Below the pieces are notes generated by a model that saw only the letters and a list, made by a program, of their open reading frames with translations, was not told the DNA's origin and did not search any database. From the NCBI GenBank assembly GCA_023389045.1, contig JAEWEZ010000097.1, forward strand, positions 1-15,969: a DNA stretch of 15,969 nt, written 5' to 3'. Below are positions 7,653-14,214 of the stretch, piece after piece; position 1 is the stretch's first letter, and each line of letters opens with the position of its first letter. Both the position numbers and the translations under genes were made by a program. The DNA comes from Actinomycetes bacterium. GTDB lineage: Bacteria; Actinomycetota; Actinomycetes; Actinomycetales; Dermabacteraceae.

Positions 7653-7928
7653 TCAGATCAGCGCCAGGGCAGCCGCGTTCGCGGCGCTACCGGCCGCGAT
7701 CGTGAGCAGGATGTTGAGGACGATGATGAGCACCCAGAGGGCGACCGACACGATCAGGACGATCTTGGACCACTTGAGGAACTTGGCGGCAGCGACCGGG
7801 TCGTCGTCAGCCTTGAGGTAGGCCAGCAGACCGAGCACACCGGCGATCACGCCACCACACAGGAAGCCGACGATGGTGAAGATGAGGGCGCTCTTCTTGA
7901 ACTGTTCATTGGAGCCGGGAACGGACAT
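7653..7928 (-). CDS. Small two-helix membrane protein, CD225/dispanin-like
   Basis: Protein of 91 residues with two hydrophobic helices (about 13-37 and 54-80). Between them is a short acidic loop, ADDDPVAAAKFLKWSKI, whose Ala/Lys amphipathic character before the second helix resembles bacterial CD225/dispanin (interferon-induced transmembrane-like) proteins. This family is common in actinobacteria and its bacterial function is unknown. The start ATG 7926-7928 is preferred because AAGGGG lies eight bases upstream; an ATG nine codons earlier has no ribosome site and would overlap it. The tail is Ala-rich. The gene is monocistronic, converges on gnd and has a strong terminator. Family assignment is from pattern only. 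Confidence 0.75.
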   Translation of the reverse strand: MSVPGSNEQFKKSALIFTIVGFLCGGVIAGVLGLLAYLKADDDPVAAAKFLKWSKIVLIVSVALWVLIIVLNILLTIAAGSAANAAALALI

Positions 7929-8262
7929 TGCTGGTACCCCTTGGGACGGGCGCATGGGCGCTCAGAGTGGTTGATTGCGTGTCGATGACGTGAAGATCTC
8001 CACGTTTTCTTCGACATTCATAAAGTTACCGTCTTGCAGTCGTGTGGAGCAACACGGACGAAGCGGGCGGAGAAACCGTCTCACCTGAGCTAATAGGGGC
8101 ATCTACCGGCTGGTCGCCATTCTGTTTTGTATTCGAGATCAGCTTATGAGCCGTCGTTGCCGTCGCGACATCGACTGTTCATCGCCGGGATCACGCGCGC
8201 AGGCAGTGATTCACCTCGCATCCACGTCGAGGCAGGGCGCCGCAGCGGCGCGCCCTGAGCCC
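7929..8262. other. 334-base gap without a recognised gene
   Basis: The left part must hold the promoter of the leftward CD225-like gene. On that strand TTGCTC and TAACTT occur about 18 bases apart near 8033-8053, but the match is poor. The stretch from about 7980 to 8150 is visibly richer in A/T than the surroundings (for example TTCTGTTTTGTATTCGAG). I find no tRNA fold, no convincing short ORF with a ribosome site and no repeats. The right end holds the terminator hairpin at 8233-8257. Confidence 0.6.
8233..8257 (-). terminator. Terminator hairpin after the helicase-associated gene
   Basis: CAGGGCGC (8233-8240) pairs with GCGCCCTG (8250-8257) around a 9-base GC-rich loop, five bases beyond the stop codon. 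A second small repeat, CCCTC/GAGGG, overlaps the stop itself. No U-tract follows. Confidence 0.55.
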
Positions 8263-10422
8263 TCAGCCGAGGGTGACTCGATGCAGCAGCACGGTGAACT
8301 CTTCACCGTCACTGACGGCGCGGGCACGCAGGCGCCCGCTCTCGAGAGCGAGAGGGAGGGCTCGACGGACCTCGATCCCGCCGCGCCCATCGACCACTCC
8401 GAGATCCATCTCCTCCTCACTCGCGATGGCCGCGAGGAGCCGATCCGTCACGCTCAACTCGGTCTCGCCAGCATCGGCAGCGCGGATCCGTGCCACGGCC
8501 TCGGCTGCCGGTAGGCGCAGCTCGGGGCCTTCCGCCCGTACGAGATCGGTATCCACGGGGCCGCCGTGCAGGGCATGGGTGATCTCCTCGGAGGGGCGAC
8601 CGTCGGCCCCCACCGCCTGCGGCGCGAGACCTGTCCGCCGCGCGGTCTGCAGGGCACATCCCGCGTCGACCAGTGTGGTCGCGACCGTCGGCGCCACCCG
8701 ACGCAACTGGAGTTTCTTGGCTTCGGGAGCAGCCTGCAGAAGATCGAGCACCTCGGGCTCAGCCACCAGCAGGGTGCTCGTACGGCTTACCTCCAGGCGG
8801 CCATGACGGCGCTGCTCATCCTCCAGGAGATATTCGAGGGCCTGGGGGAGGGGCGTGCGGGAGGCGTGGCGCAGCAGATCCAGAAGGGCCTGCGGGTCAC
8901 GACCCGCCCCCAGCGCCCGGCGCACCGAAGCGGAGGTGAAACGCACCGTCACCCCGCCCCCGCGGGAGACGGGTTCGGTCCAGTCGCGCAGGACGAGAAG
9001 CTCTTCGGCAGGGCGCCCGGGGATTACGCAGGTCCCATCCGCATCCAGCAGCACCTCGGAGGCCGGCGGCGGAGAGTTCTCCGCCAGCGCGCTCGCCAAA
9101 CGCTCATCGGCCGCAGTCACCTGCTCTTCGAGCGCCGCAACCAGTTCAATGCCCAGCACGGTGAGCGCGCCCTCGTCGATCAACCCCAGCGCTTCACCCT
9201 CGGCGTAGAGCGCCTCGGTTTCCTCCACCAGAATCGCGGCCGGGACGAGAGGAAAAGCCCAGGCCAGGGCCCGGACGAGAGAGTCGGGGGTGACACTGAG
9301 GGTGGGGGTTTCGCGCAGGATCTCCAGCAGACGTCGCCGCCTGCTACGCACCCCATCGCGGAAGGTCGCATCCGAGAGCAGCGCCCGCGGCGCGCCGGTT
9401 GCGTCTGGAGTGCCGACGACGGCCGCCACGTGATGCCCCTGCGCCCAGGCCAGGGTGAGCTCCGCCCACCGCTGTTCCTGGCTGCGCTCACGGAACACAT
9501 CCCAGTCCCGGGTGGGATGCCATTCCTGACCGTCGTGCCCAATCAAACCCGCCTGCCAGGCGGCCTGCAGAATCGTCGCGAGAACCACGGGCTCCACTCC
9601 GGCCCGTGCCGCCATACGTTTCAGATCGCGTTGCGGAAGACCACCCTTGTGGAGAACCGAGGGGGGATCGTCATCGAAATCCCGCACCGTGCGCAGCACC
9701 CGGAGGGCATCGTGGGCACGTTCCGTGGCCTGCGCGGTGCGCGCCCCCGGGATGCGTTCTTGCAGTGCGTCACCGTCCACCGCGGGGCGCTGGGCGAGGA
9801 AACGGCGCCGCACCCGACCTCCGCGCAGTGCCAGGTGCACACTGCGAGGGATCAGCAGGGCGTCATCCTCCGTGCGGCGCGCGGCCCCCATCTGCACCAA
9901 ACGCTGGGCAAGAGCGCCCTGCCCGGTGATCTTCGCAGGTCCCCAGGCCACCGCCTCAGCGGCATCCTCAAGGAGCTCACGGGCCTGCTCGGCAATGCTC
10001 TCGGCCTGCTCCGGTGACGGGTCACTGCCGCGCTCAGGGGCGAGGCCGGCCGGGGTGCGCAGACCCTCGCGCAGAGGCCGCAGCAGATGCAGCTCATCCT
10101 CGCCCCACACGAGGGCCAGGGTCTCGATGCGTTCGAGGGAGGCGGCGATCTGTGCCGGTACGGCGCCCACGGCCGCGGCAAGTTCGGCGGGGGAGGCACC
10201 ATCCTCGAGCACCGCAAGCGCTTCGACCAGGTGCAGCTGCCCCAGGGTCAGCGCTTCCAGGGCGCGGCGGGCCGATCCCGCCGAGGCGGCCCGCGCCGCC
10301 AGGGGCGCGATGCCGCGGGGAACGGGCGAGGCGAGATCCGGTCGGGCGATGAGAAGGGCCTCCAGGCGTGCATCGCCAAACCGTCGCAGAGAGTCCGCGA
10401 GGGACCGGATCACAGCGGTCAT
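8263..10422 (-). CDS. Helicase-associated domain protein, XPB partner type
   Basis: Protein of 719 residues in the family encoded beside XPB in many actinobacteria (Rv0862c type). It has no helicase motor. The middle has a winged-helix-like block with KGGLPQRDLKRMA (about 259-271). An XPB_N/Helicase_C_3-like domain covers about 460-590, including VTVRFTSASVRRALGAGRDP. The last 65 residues (from SVTDRLLAAIASEE to LLHRVTLG) look like a WYL-type fold; this last point is inference. The N-terminal region is helical and Ala/Leu-rich. ATG 10420-10422 is chosen because GGAGAG lies three bases upstream; an ATG 15 codons earlier would overlap the divergent tRNA gene. The gene is single on its strand, 3.4 kb from xpb. 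Its role, probably in DNA repair or in controlling XPB, is not proven. Confidence 0.85.
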   Translation of the reverse strand: MTAVIRSLADSLRRFGDARLEALLIARPDLASPVPRGIAPLAARAASAGSARRALEALTLGQLHLVEALAVLEDGASPAELAAAVGAVPAQIAASLERIETLALVWGEDELHLLRPLREGLRTPAGLAPERGSDPSPEQAESIAEQARELLEDAAEAVAWGPAKITGQGALAQRLVQMGAARRTEDDALLIPRSVHLALRGGRVRRRFLAQRPAVDGDALQERIPGARTAQATERAHDALRVLRTVRDFDDDPPSVLHKGGLPQRDLKRMAARAGVEPVVLATILQAAWQAGLIGHDGQEWHPTRDWDVFRERSQEQRWAELTLAWAQGHHVAAVVGTPDATGAPRALLSDATFRDGVRSRRRRLLEILRETPTLSVTPDSLVRALAWAFPLVPAAILVEETEALYAEGEALGLIDEGALTVLGIELVAALEEQVTAADERLASALAENSPPPASEVLLDADGTCVIPGRPAEELLVLRDWTEPVSRGGGVTVRFTSASVRRALGAGRDPQALLDLLRHASRTPLPQALEYLLEDEQRRHGRLEVSRTSTLLVAEPEVLDLLQAAPEAKKLQLRRVAPTVATTLVDAGCALQTARRTGLAPQAVGADGRPSEEITHALHGGPVDTDLVRAEGPELRLPAAEAVARIRAADAGETELSVTDRLLAAIASEEEMDLGVVDGRGGIEVRRALPLALESGRLRARAVSDGEEFTVLLHRVTLG

Positions 10423-10452
10423 AGTCTCTCCAGCATAAACTTGTGCTTCCCA

Positions 10453-10527
10453 GCCCCCATGGCCCAATTGGCAGAGGCATCCGACTTAAAATCGGTCACG
10501 GTGTGGGTTCGAGTCCCACTGGGGGCA
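10453..10527 (+). tRNA. tRNA-Leu (anticodon UAA), short class I shape
   Basis: A 75-base cloverleaf. The acceptor stem GCCCCCA pairs with TGGGGGC, followed by discriminator A (10527). The D arm has GCC/GGC around a loop containing TTGG. The anticodon arm CCGA-CTTAAAA-TCGG gives anticodon TAA, reading UUA. The T arm is GTGGG-TTCGAGT-CCCAC. CCA is not encoded. The variable region is only about six bases (CACGGT), whereas bacterial tRNA-Leu normally carries a long variable arm. The outermost anticodon pair is T-T. A73 agrees with leucine identity. The gene starts 30 bases from the ATG of the divergent helicase-associated gene. Confidence 0.92.
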
Positions 10528-10680
10528 CTGATGTGCGAGGAACCGCTGGCAATGCTGCTGGCTACTCCCGCTCTGTTTCATCTATCCCGGGGGGCGACCG
10601 GCGAGCACCTCGTCCCACTCGACGTCCTCCTCAACGCCACGGTCTCGCGTACTCCAGCCCCGCGATGGCCCGTCGGCTGC

Positions 10681-10693
10681 CACAATGGCCCCC
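10681..10693 (+). promoter_or_regulatory. Possible -10 and leaderless start of yggS
   Basis: CACAAT (10681-10686) resembles a -10 element. It is followed by seven bases and then the ATG at 10694. No Shine-Dalgarno sequence is visible before either candidate ATG (10685 or 10694). A leaderless mRNA would account for this. No clear -35 is seen. Confidence 0.3.
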
Positions 10694-11455
10694 ATGAGCA
10701 CGACCCACGCGACCACCCCGCCCGCTCCCGACGCTGAGCCCGCCGTTGACCGAGGCCTGCTGGAACAGCGCGTGGACGAGGTGCTCGGGCGGCTCGACTT
10801 GGCAGCAGTCCGGGCCGGGCGCGACCCGCACGAGATTCTGGTGCTGCTCGCCACCAAAACCCGCACCCCGGCGCAGATCGCCGCCGTCGTCGAGATGATG
10901 CAGGACCGCGGCCGACGGATCGCGGTGGGGGAGAACCGCGCCCAGGAGATCGCCAAGCACTCCGATCCGCTGCTCGCCCACAATGGCGTGCCCCGCCACT
11001 TCATCGGGCGCCTGCAGACCAACAAAGCCCGCGACGTGATCGACTTTGCGCAGATGATCCACAGCGTGGACCGCGAAGCAATCGCGGAGGCCCTCGAGCG
11101 TCGCGCAGAACGCGCCGGGGTGACCCGCGAGGTGCTCGTGCAGGTCAACACCTCCGGGGAGGAATCCAAGGGTGGCTTCGCCCCATCCGCCGAGGTTCTG
11201 GCCCCGGTGGTTCAGTCGCTGCAGGCCTGTGCGCATCTGCGGCCCGTCGGACTCATGACGATCGGTGCGAACACCACGGATGAACCGACGGTGCGCGCCT
11301 CCCTGCGCAGCCTGCGTGAACTGCGCGATGACCTGGCCGTGCCGGGCCTGGTGGAACTGTCGATGGGTATGAGCGGCGACCTGGAGATCGCGGTGGAGGA
11401 AGGCGCAACGATCGTGCGCGTCGGCTCCGCAGTCTTCGGGGCGCGTCCCGTCTGA
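10694..11455 (+). CDS. yggS: YggS/PLPBP-family pyridoxal-phosphate-binding protein
   Basis: Cytosolic PLP-homeostasis protein of 253 residues, a single-domain fold-type III barrel that binds PLP but has no known enzymatic reaction. The PLP lysine is Lys55 in LLATKTRTPAQI. Other family blocks follow: GENRAQE, HFIGRLQTNKARDV, QVNTSGEESKGG, GLMTI, and the phosphate-binding end LSMGMSGDLEIAVEEG and RVGSAVFG. GENRAQE has Arg where many homologues have Tyr. The N-terminus has about 15 extra Ala/Pro/Thr residues. ATG 10694 is preferred over ATG 10685, but neither has a ribosome site. In many Gram-positives this gene sits near division genes (ylmE); here it is not near any. Confidence 0.93.
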   Translation: MSTTHATTPPAPDAEPAVDRGLLEQRVDEVLGRLDLAAVRAGRDPHEILVLLATKTRTPAQIAAVVEMMQDRGRRIAVGENRAQEIAKHSDPLLAHNGVPRHFIGRLQTNKARDVIDFAQMIHSVDREAIAEALERRAERAGVTREVLVQVNTSGEESKGGFAPSAEVLAPVVQSLQACAHLRPVGLMTIGANTTDEPTVRASLRSLRELRDDLAVPGLVELSMGMSGDLEIAVEEGATIVRVGSAVFGARPV

Positions 11456-11490
11456 TCCCTCCCGTCGCGCTCCATAGCCCGGCCGACGAC

Positions 11491-11546
11491 GGCGCCTCGC
11501 AGCTCTGACAGCCCCACACTGTGACGCGGTTCGCGCTGCGAGCGCC
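11491..11546 (+). terminator. Long-loop inverted repeat between yggS and the MFS gene
   Basis: GGCGCCTCGCAGC (11491-11503) pairs with GCTGCGAGCGCC (11535-11546), twelve pairs with one bulged C, across a 31-base loop that holds a minor CACA/TGTG repeat. It lies 35 bases after the yggS stop. It could end yggS transcription or be a structured leader element of the transporter mRNA. Confidence 0.4.
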
Positions 11547-11685
11547 CCCATCTGCCCTGGTCGCGGACCCCTCCTCAGGAATATCGTGAAGACGGCGCCG
11601 CAGCGGGGCGAGAAGCCGACCTCCTGCAGCGTCGGCAGCTCCCGTGGCGCCATTGCTCGTCCCGCCCCGCCTGAACAGGAGCGCC

Positions 11686-13002
11686 ATGGCATCCCTTGCC
11701 GCCGCACCCACCGCCCCGCCGCGCACCCGCCGCACCCTGGCCCTGTTCGCGCTGGCCCTGGGCAGTTTCGGGATCGGCGCCTCCGAGTTCTCCACCATGG
11801 GCCTGCTCCCGCAGATCGCCGACGGCCTGCTCACCGATCTGATGCACGCCAATCCCGATCAGGGACTTGCCCGCGCCGGTTGGCTCATTAGCGCCTACGC
11901 CGTGGGTGTGGTCGTCGGCGCGCCGGTGCTATCCCTCCTCGCCGTGCGTTTGAGCCGTCGCGGGCTCATCCTTGCCCTCACCGCGGCGCTCGCCGTGGCC
12001 ATCGCCGCCTCCGCGCTCATGCCCTCCTTCGGCGGCACCATGGTGGCTCGCTTCGCGGCGGGCCTCCCGCATGGCGCCTATCTGGGGGTGGCCTCTCTCA
12101 TCGCCTCCTCACTGATGGGGCCGGGTAGCGAGGGGCGCGGTGCGGCGCTTGCTCTGTCGGGGCTGACTGTCGCGAACCTGATCGGCGTTCCGGCCCTGAC
12201 CGCCATCGGACAGGCCGCCGGCTGGCGCTGGGCCTACCTGCTGATCGCCGCGCTCATGGTGCTGACCGTGGTCCTTCTGCTGATGAGCATCCCGGCCGAT
12301 GACAAACCCGTCGGGCGCCGCATCCTCGACGAACTGCATGCCCTACGCCGCACCCAGCTCTGGGCGGTGCTGCTGATCGCTTCGATCGGCATGGCGGGCT
12401 CCTTCACCGTCTTCAGCTACATCGCCGACATCGTCGAGCAACTCACCACCGCCGGAGCCGGGTACGTGCCGTGGCTGCTTGCCGCCGCCGGCGCCGGGAT
12501 GACCATCGGGAATGTGCTCGGTGGTCTGCTTGCCGACCGAGGCCTCTTCGCAACCCTCCTGGGTGCGTTCCCGCTGTACATCGCCTCGATGGTCGGGCTC
12601 GCGCTCACCGTGCACAGCGCTGTGGGGCTCACCGTCTTCTTCGTGCTGGTCAACCTGGTGCACTCGGTCATCAGCCCCGCGATGCAGGCCTGGCTGATGC
12701 GCATCTCGGGGCGTTCCGAAGTGCTCGGCGCCTCCCTCCATCACGCCGCCTTCAACGTGGCCAATGCGATCGGTGCTCTGTTGGGTGGAGCCGTGATTTC
12801 CTCCGGCTGGGGGCTCGGCGCAACCACCGTCGTAGGTGCGCTCGTGGCCAGCACCGGCTACGCGCTCCTTATTGGAGCGGTGGTTCTCTTGCGTGTTCGG
12901 GCCCGACGCCGCCTCGCCCAGCTGCGCGAGGCAGCCCTGCCGTTCACCGCTGAGGATGCCGTCGAGGCCGTCGATCCTCACAGTGAATCCCCAGCTCGCT
13001 GA
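11686..13002 (+). CDS. MFS transporter, AraJ-like DHA1 efflux permease
   Basis: Inner-membrane major facilitator protein of 438 residues with about twelve hydrophobic helices. Features of the sugar/drug efflux (AraJ/YdhP-like) subgroup are visible. The first helix is LGSFGIGASEFSTMGLLPQIA. Helix 2 is followed by LLAVRLSRRGLI, in the motif A position. Helix 5 has LSGLTVANLIGVPALTAIGQ, in the motif C position. A central cytoplasmic loop ends PADDKPVGRRILDELHALRR. It probably exports small molecules by proton antiport; the substrate cannot be predicted. AGGAG five bases upstream fixes ATG 11686. An in-frame ATG 14 codons earlier lacks a ribosome site. The BI-1-like gene follows after 79 bases on the same strand, possibly with its own promoter. 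Confidence 0.92.
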   Translation: MASLAAAPTAPPRTRRTLALFALALGSFGIGASEFSTMGLLPQIADGLLTDLMHANPDQGLARAGWLISAYAVGVVVGAPVLSLLAVRLSRRGLILALTAALAVAIAASALMPSFGGTMVARFAAGLPHGAYLGVASLIASSLMGPGSEGRGAALALSGLTVANLIGVPALTAIGQAAGWRWAYLLIAALMVLTVVLLLMSIPADDKPVGRRILDELHALRRTQLWAVLLIASIGMAGSFTVFSYIADIVEQLTTAGAGYVPWLLAAAGAGMTIGNVLGGLLADRGLFATLLGAFPLYIASMVGLALTVHSAVGLTVFFVLVNLVHSVISPAMQAWLMRISGRSEVLGASLHHAAFNVANAIGALLGGAVISSGWGLGATTVVGALVASTGYALLIGAVVLLRVRARRRLAQLREAALPFTAEDAVEAVDPHSESPAR

Positions 13003-13026
13003 CAGACTTACGCGCCCTGAAGCCGG

Positions 13027-13032
13027 TACAGT
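13027..13032 (+). promoter_or_regulatory. Possible -10 element of the BI-1-like gene
   Basis: TACAGT lies 49 bases before the ATG. A CTGACA resembling a -35 is present at 12999-13004, but 22 bases away, which is too far for a standard promoter. Weak. Confidence 0.3.
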
Positions 13033-13081
13033 GTCCCTGACGTTCGACCCGACCCCGGATCGATCCCAGACAAGGAGCACC

Positions 13082-14029
13082 ATGGCACGCCACAACATTG
13101 TCTTTGGCCGCGATGAGGCCGTTCAGCGCGGCTCCGCAGCCCCGCAGTACGGGATGCCGGCTGCTGACACACAGTGGTCCGGATCTTTCGATGCTTCGCA
13201 GGGGCAGCGACCCCAGTACGGCCAGAGCCAGTGGGGCCAGGGCCAGTACAGCCAGCCCTTTGCCGGCCAGGGCCACACGGACAACCTCGAGGCGATGTAC
13301 GCCCGCCCTGCCGCCACCAGCCACGACACCGGCATGATGACCATGCGGGATGCGCTCAACGCGATCACCGCCACCATGGCCGTGATCATCGTGGTGGGCT
13401 CCGCGGTGGCCTTTGCCCCCGCTGCCCTCGGCCTCGTGGCCGGTGAGGATGGGGCGAACATCGGCTACTTCCTTGCTATGTGCGCCATGGGTATCGGCCT
13501 GATCGGCGGCCTGGTCTTTGCCCTCATCAACACCTTCAAGCGTCAGCCCTCGATGATCCTCACCCTGCTGTACGCCGTCTTTGAGGGCCTTGCACTCGGT
13601 GGCATGAGCGGTCTGATGGAGGCGGTGTACCCGGGTATCGCGCTGCAGGCCGTGCTTGCCACCTTCAGCGTTGCCGCCGTGGTCTTCGGCCTCACCCAGC
13701 TGGGCGTGCTGCGCACCTCCCCGGTGCTGAACAAGATCTTCGTGTTCGCCATGCTCGCCTACCTGCTCTTCGGCCTCGTCAACATCGGCTTCCTGCTCAT
13801 CACCGGTACCTCCCTGCGCGATGGCCTGATCGGCCTGGCGATTGGTGGTATCGCCGTGTGCATGGCCTCCTACTCCCTGGTCATGGACATTGAGGACGTC
13901 AAGCGTGCCGCGAGCGGCTACACCCCGCGTAAGTACGCCTGGCGCTGCGCCTTCGGTGTGGCCGTGACCCTGGTCTGGATGTACATCGAGATCCTGCGTA
14001 TCCTCGCGATCCTGCGCGGTAACGACTAA
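13082..14029 (+). CDS. Bax inhibitor-1/YccA-family membrane protein
   Basis: Integral membrane protein of 315 residues of the actinobacterial BI-1-like (BaxI_1) family. About 85 cytoplasmic residues come first, Gln/Gly/Tyr-rich (QYGQ, QWGQGQYSQPF), followed by seven hydrophobic helices from about 93 to 310. Conserved family features include INTFKRQPSMILTLLYAVFEGLALGG after the second helix and the loop MDIEDVKRAASGYTPRKYAWRCAFG near the end. Eukaryotic and Bacillus relatives act as pH-sensitive calcium leak channels; whether this subfamily does so is unknown. AAGGAG four bases upstream fixes ATG 13082. A strong terminator follows. Codon use matches its neighbours. Confidence 0.93.
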   Translation: MARHNIVFGRDEAVQRGSAAPQYGMPAADTQWSGSFDASQGQRPQYGQSQWGQGQYSQPFAGQGHTDNLEAMYARPAATSHDTGMMTMRDALNAITATMAVIIVVGSAVAFAPAALGLVAGEDGANIGYFLAMCAMGIGLIGGLVFALINTFKRQPSMILTLLYAVFEGLALGGMSGLMEAVYPGIALQAVLATFSVAAVVFGLTQLGVLRTSPVLNKIFVFAMLAYLLFGLVNIGFLLITGTSLRDGLIGLAIGGIAVCMASYSLVMDIEDVKRAASGYTPRKYAWRCAFGVAVTLVWMYIEILRILAILRGND

Positions 14030-14048
14030 TCCCGGCAGACATGAGATT

Positions 14049-14083
14049 CTGACGGCGGGCCCCATGCCGGGGCCCGCCGTCAG
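14049..14083 (+). terminator. Terminator hairpin after the BI-1-like gene
   Basis: A perfect 15-bp stem (CTGACGGCGGGCCCC at 14049-14063 with 14069-14083) and a 5-base loop, 19 bases past the stop. It is followed by CCATTGG, without a true U-tract. Being symmetric, it could also act on leftward transcripts. Confidence 0.8.
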
Positions 14084-14184
14084 CCATTGGTGGGGGAGCA
14101 TGGGAACCGTCGGCCCATCACGGGGGTAGCACGCAGAACACCGACGCTCACCACCACGCACAGCAGCACAATCCCCAGCAGCAC
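14080..14184 (-). CDS. Possible short hydrophobic peptide ORF (doubtful)
   Basis: On the minus strand, inside the leader of the cardiolipin synthase gene, a GTG-initiated frame encodes 34 residues beginning VLLGIVLLCVVVSVGVLRA and ending at TGA inside the BI-1 terminator stem. The run of 17 hydrophobic residues followed by basic ones resembles a single membrane helix. No good ribosome site precedes the GTG (only GCGGGC), and there is no known homologue to cite. It may be a chance frame. Confidence 0.18.
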   Translation of the reverse strand: MLLGIVLLCVVVSVGVLRATPVMGRRFPCSPTNG

Positions 14185-14214
14185 GGTACGAATGCCCGCA
14201 GGAAGGAGGCCCCG

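Noticed and set aside
8146..8514. Plus-strand frame starting in the 334-base gap
   Set aside because: There is no ribosome site, and two thirds of it is antisense to the helicase-associated gene.
8566..10017. Plus-strand frame of 483 codons opposite the helicase-associated gene
   Set aside because: It is Gly/Gln/Arg/Pro-rich with no domain or ribosome site, and it is antisense to a gene with recognisable domains.
10582..10683. Short minus-strand frame (33 codons) upstream of yggS ending EDVEWDEVLAGRPPG
   Set aside because: The peptide looks protein-like, but there is no ribosome site and no room for a larger gene because it would overlap the yggS start.
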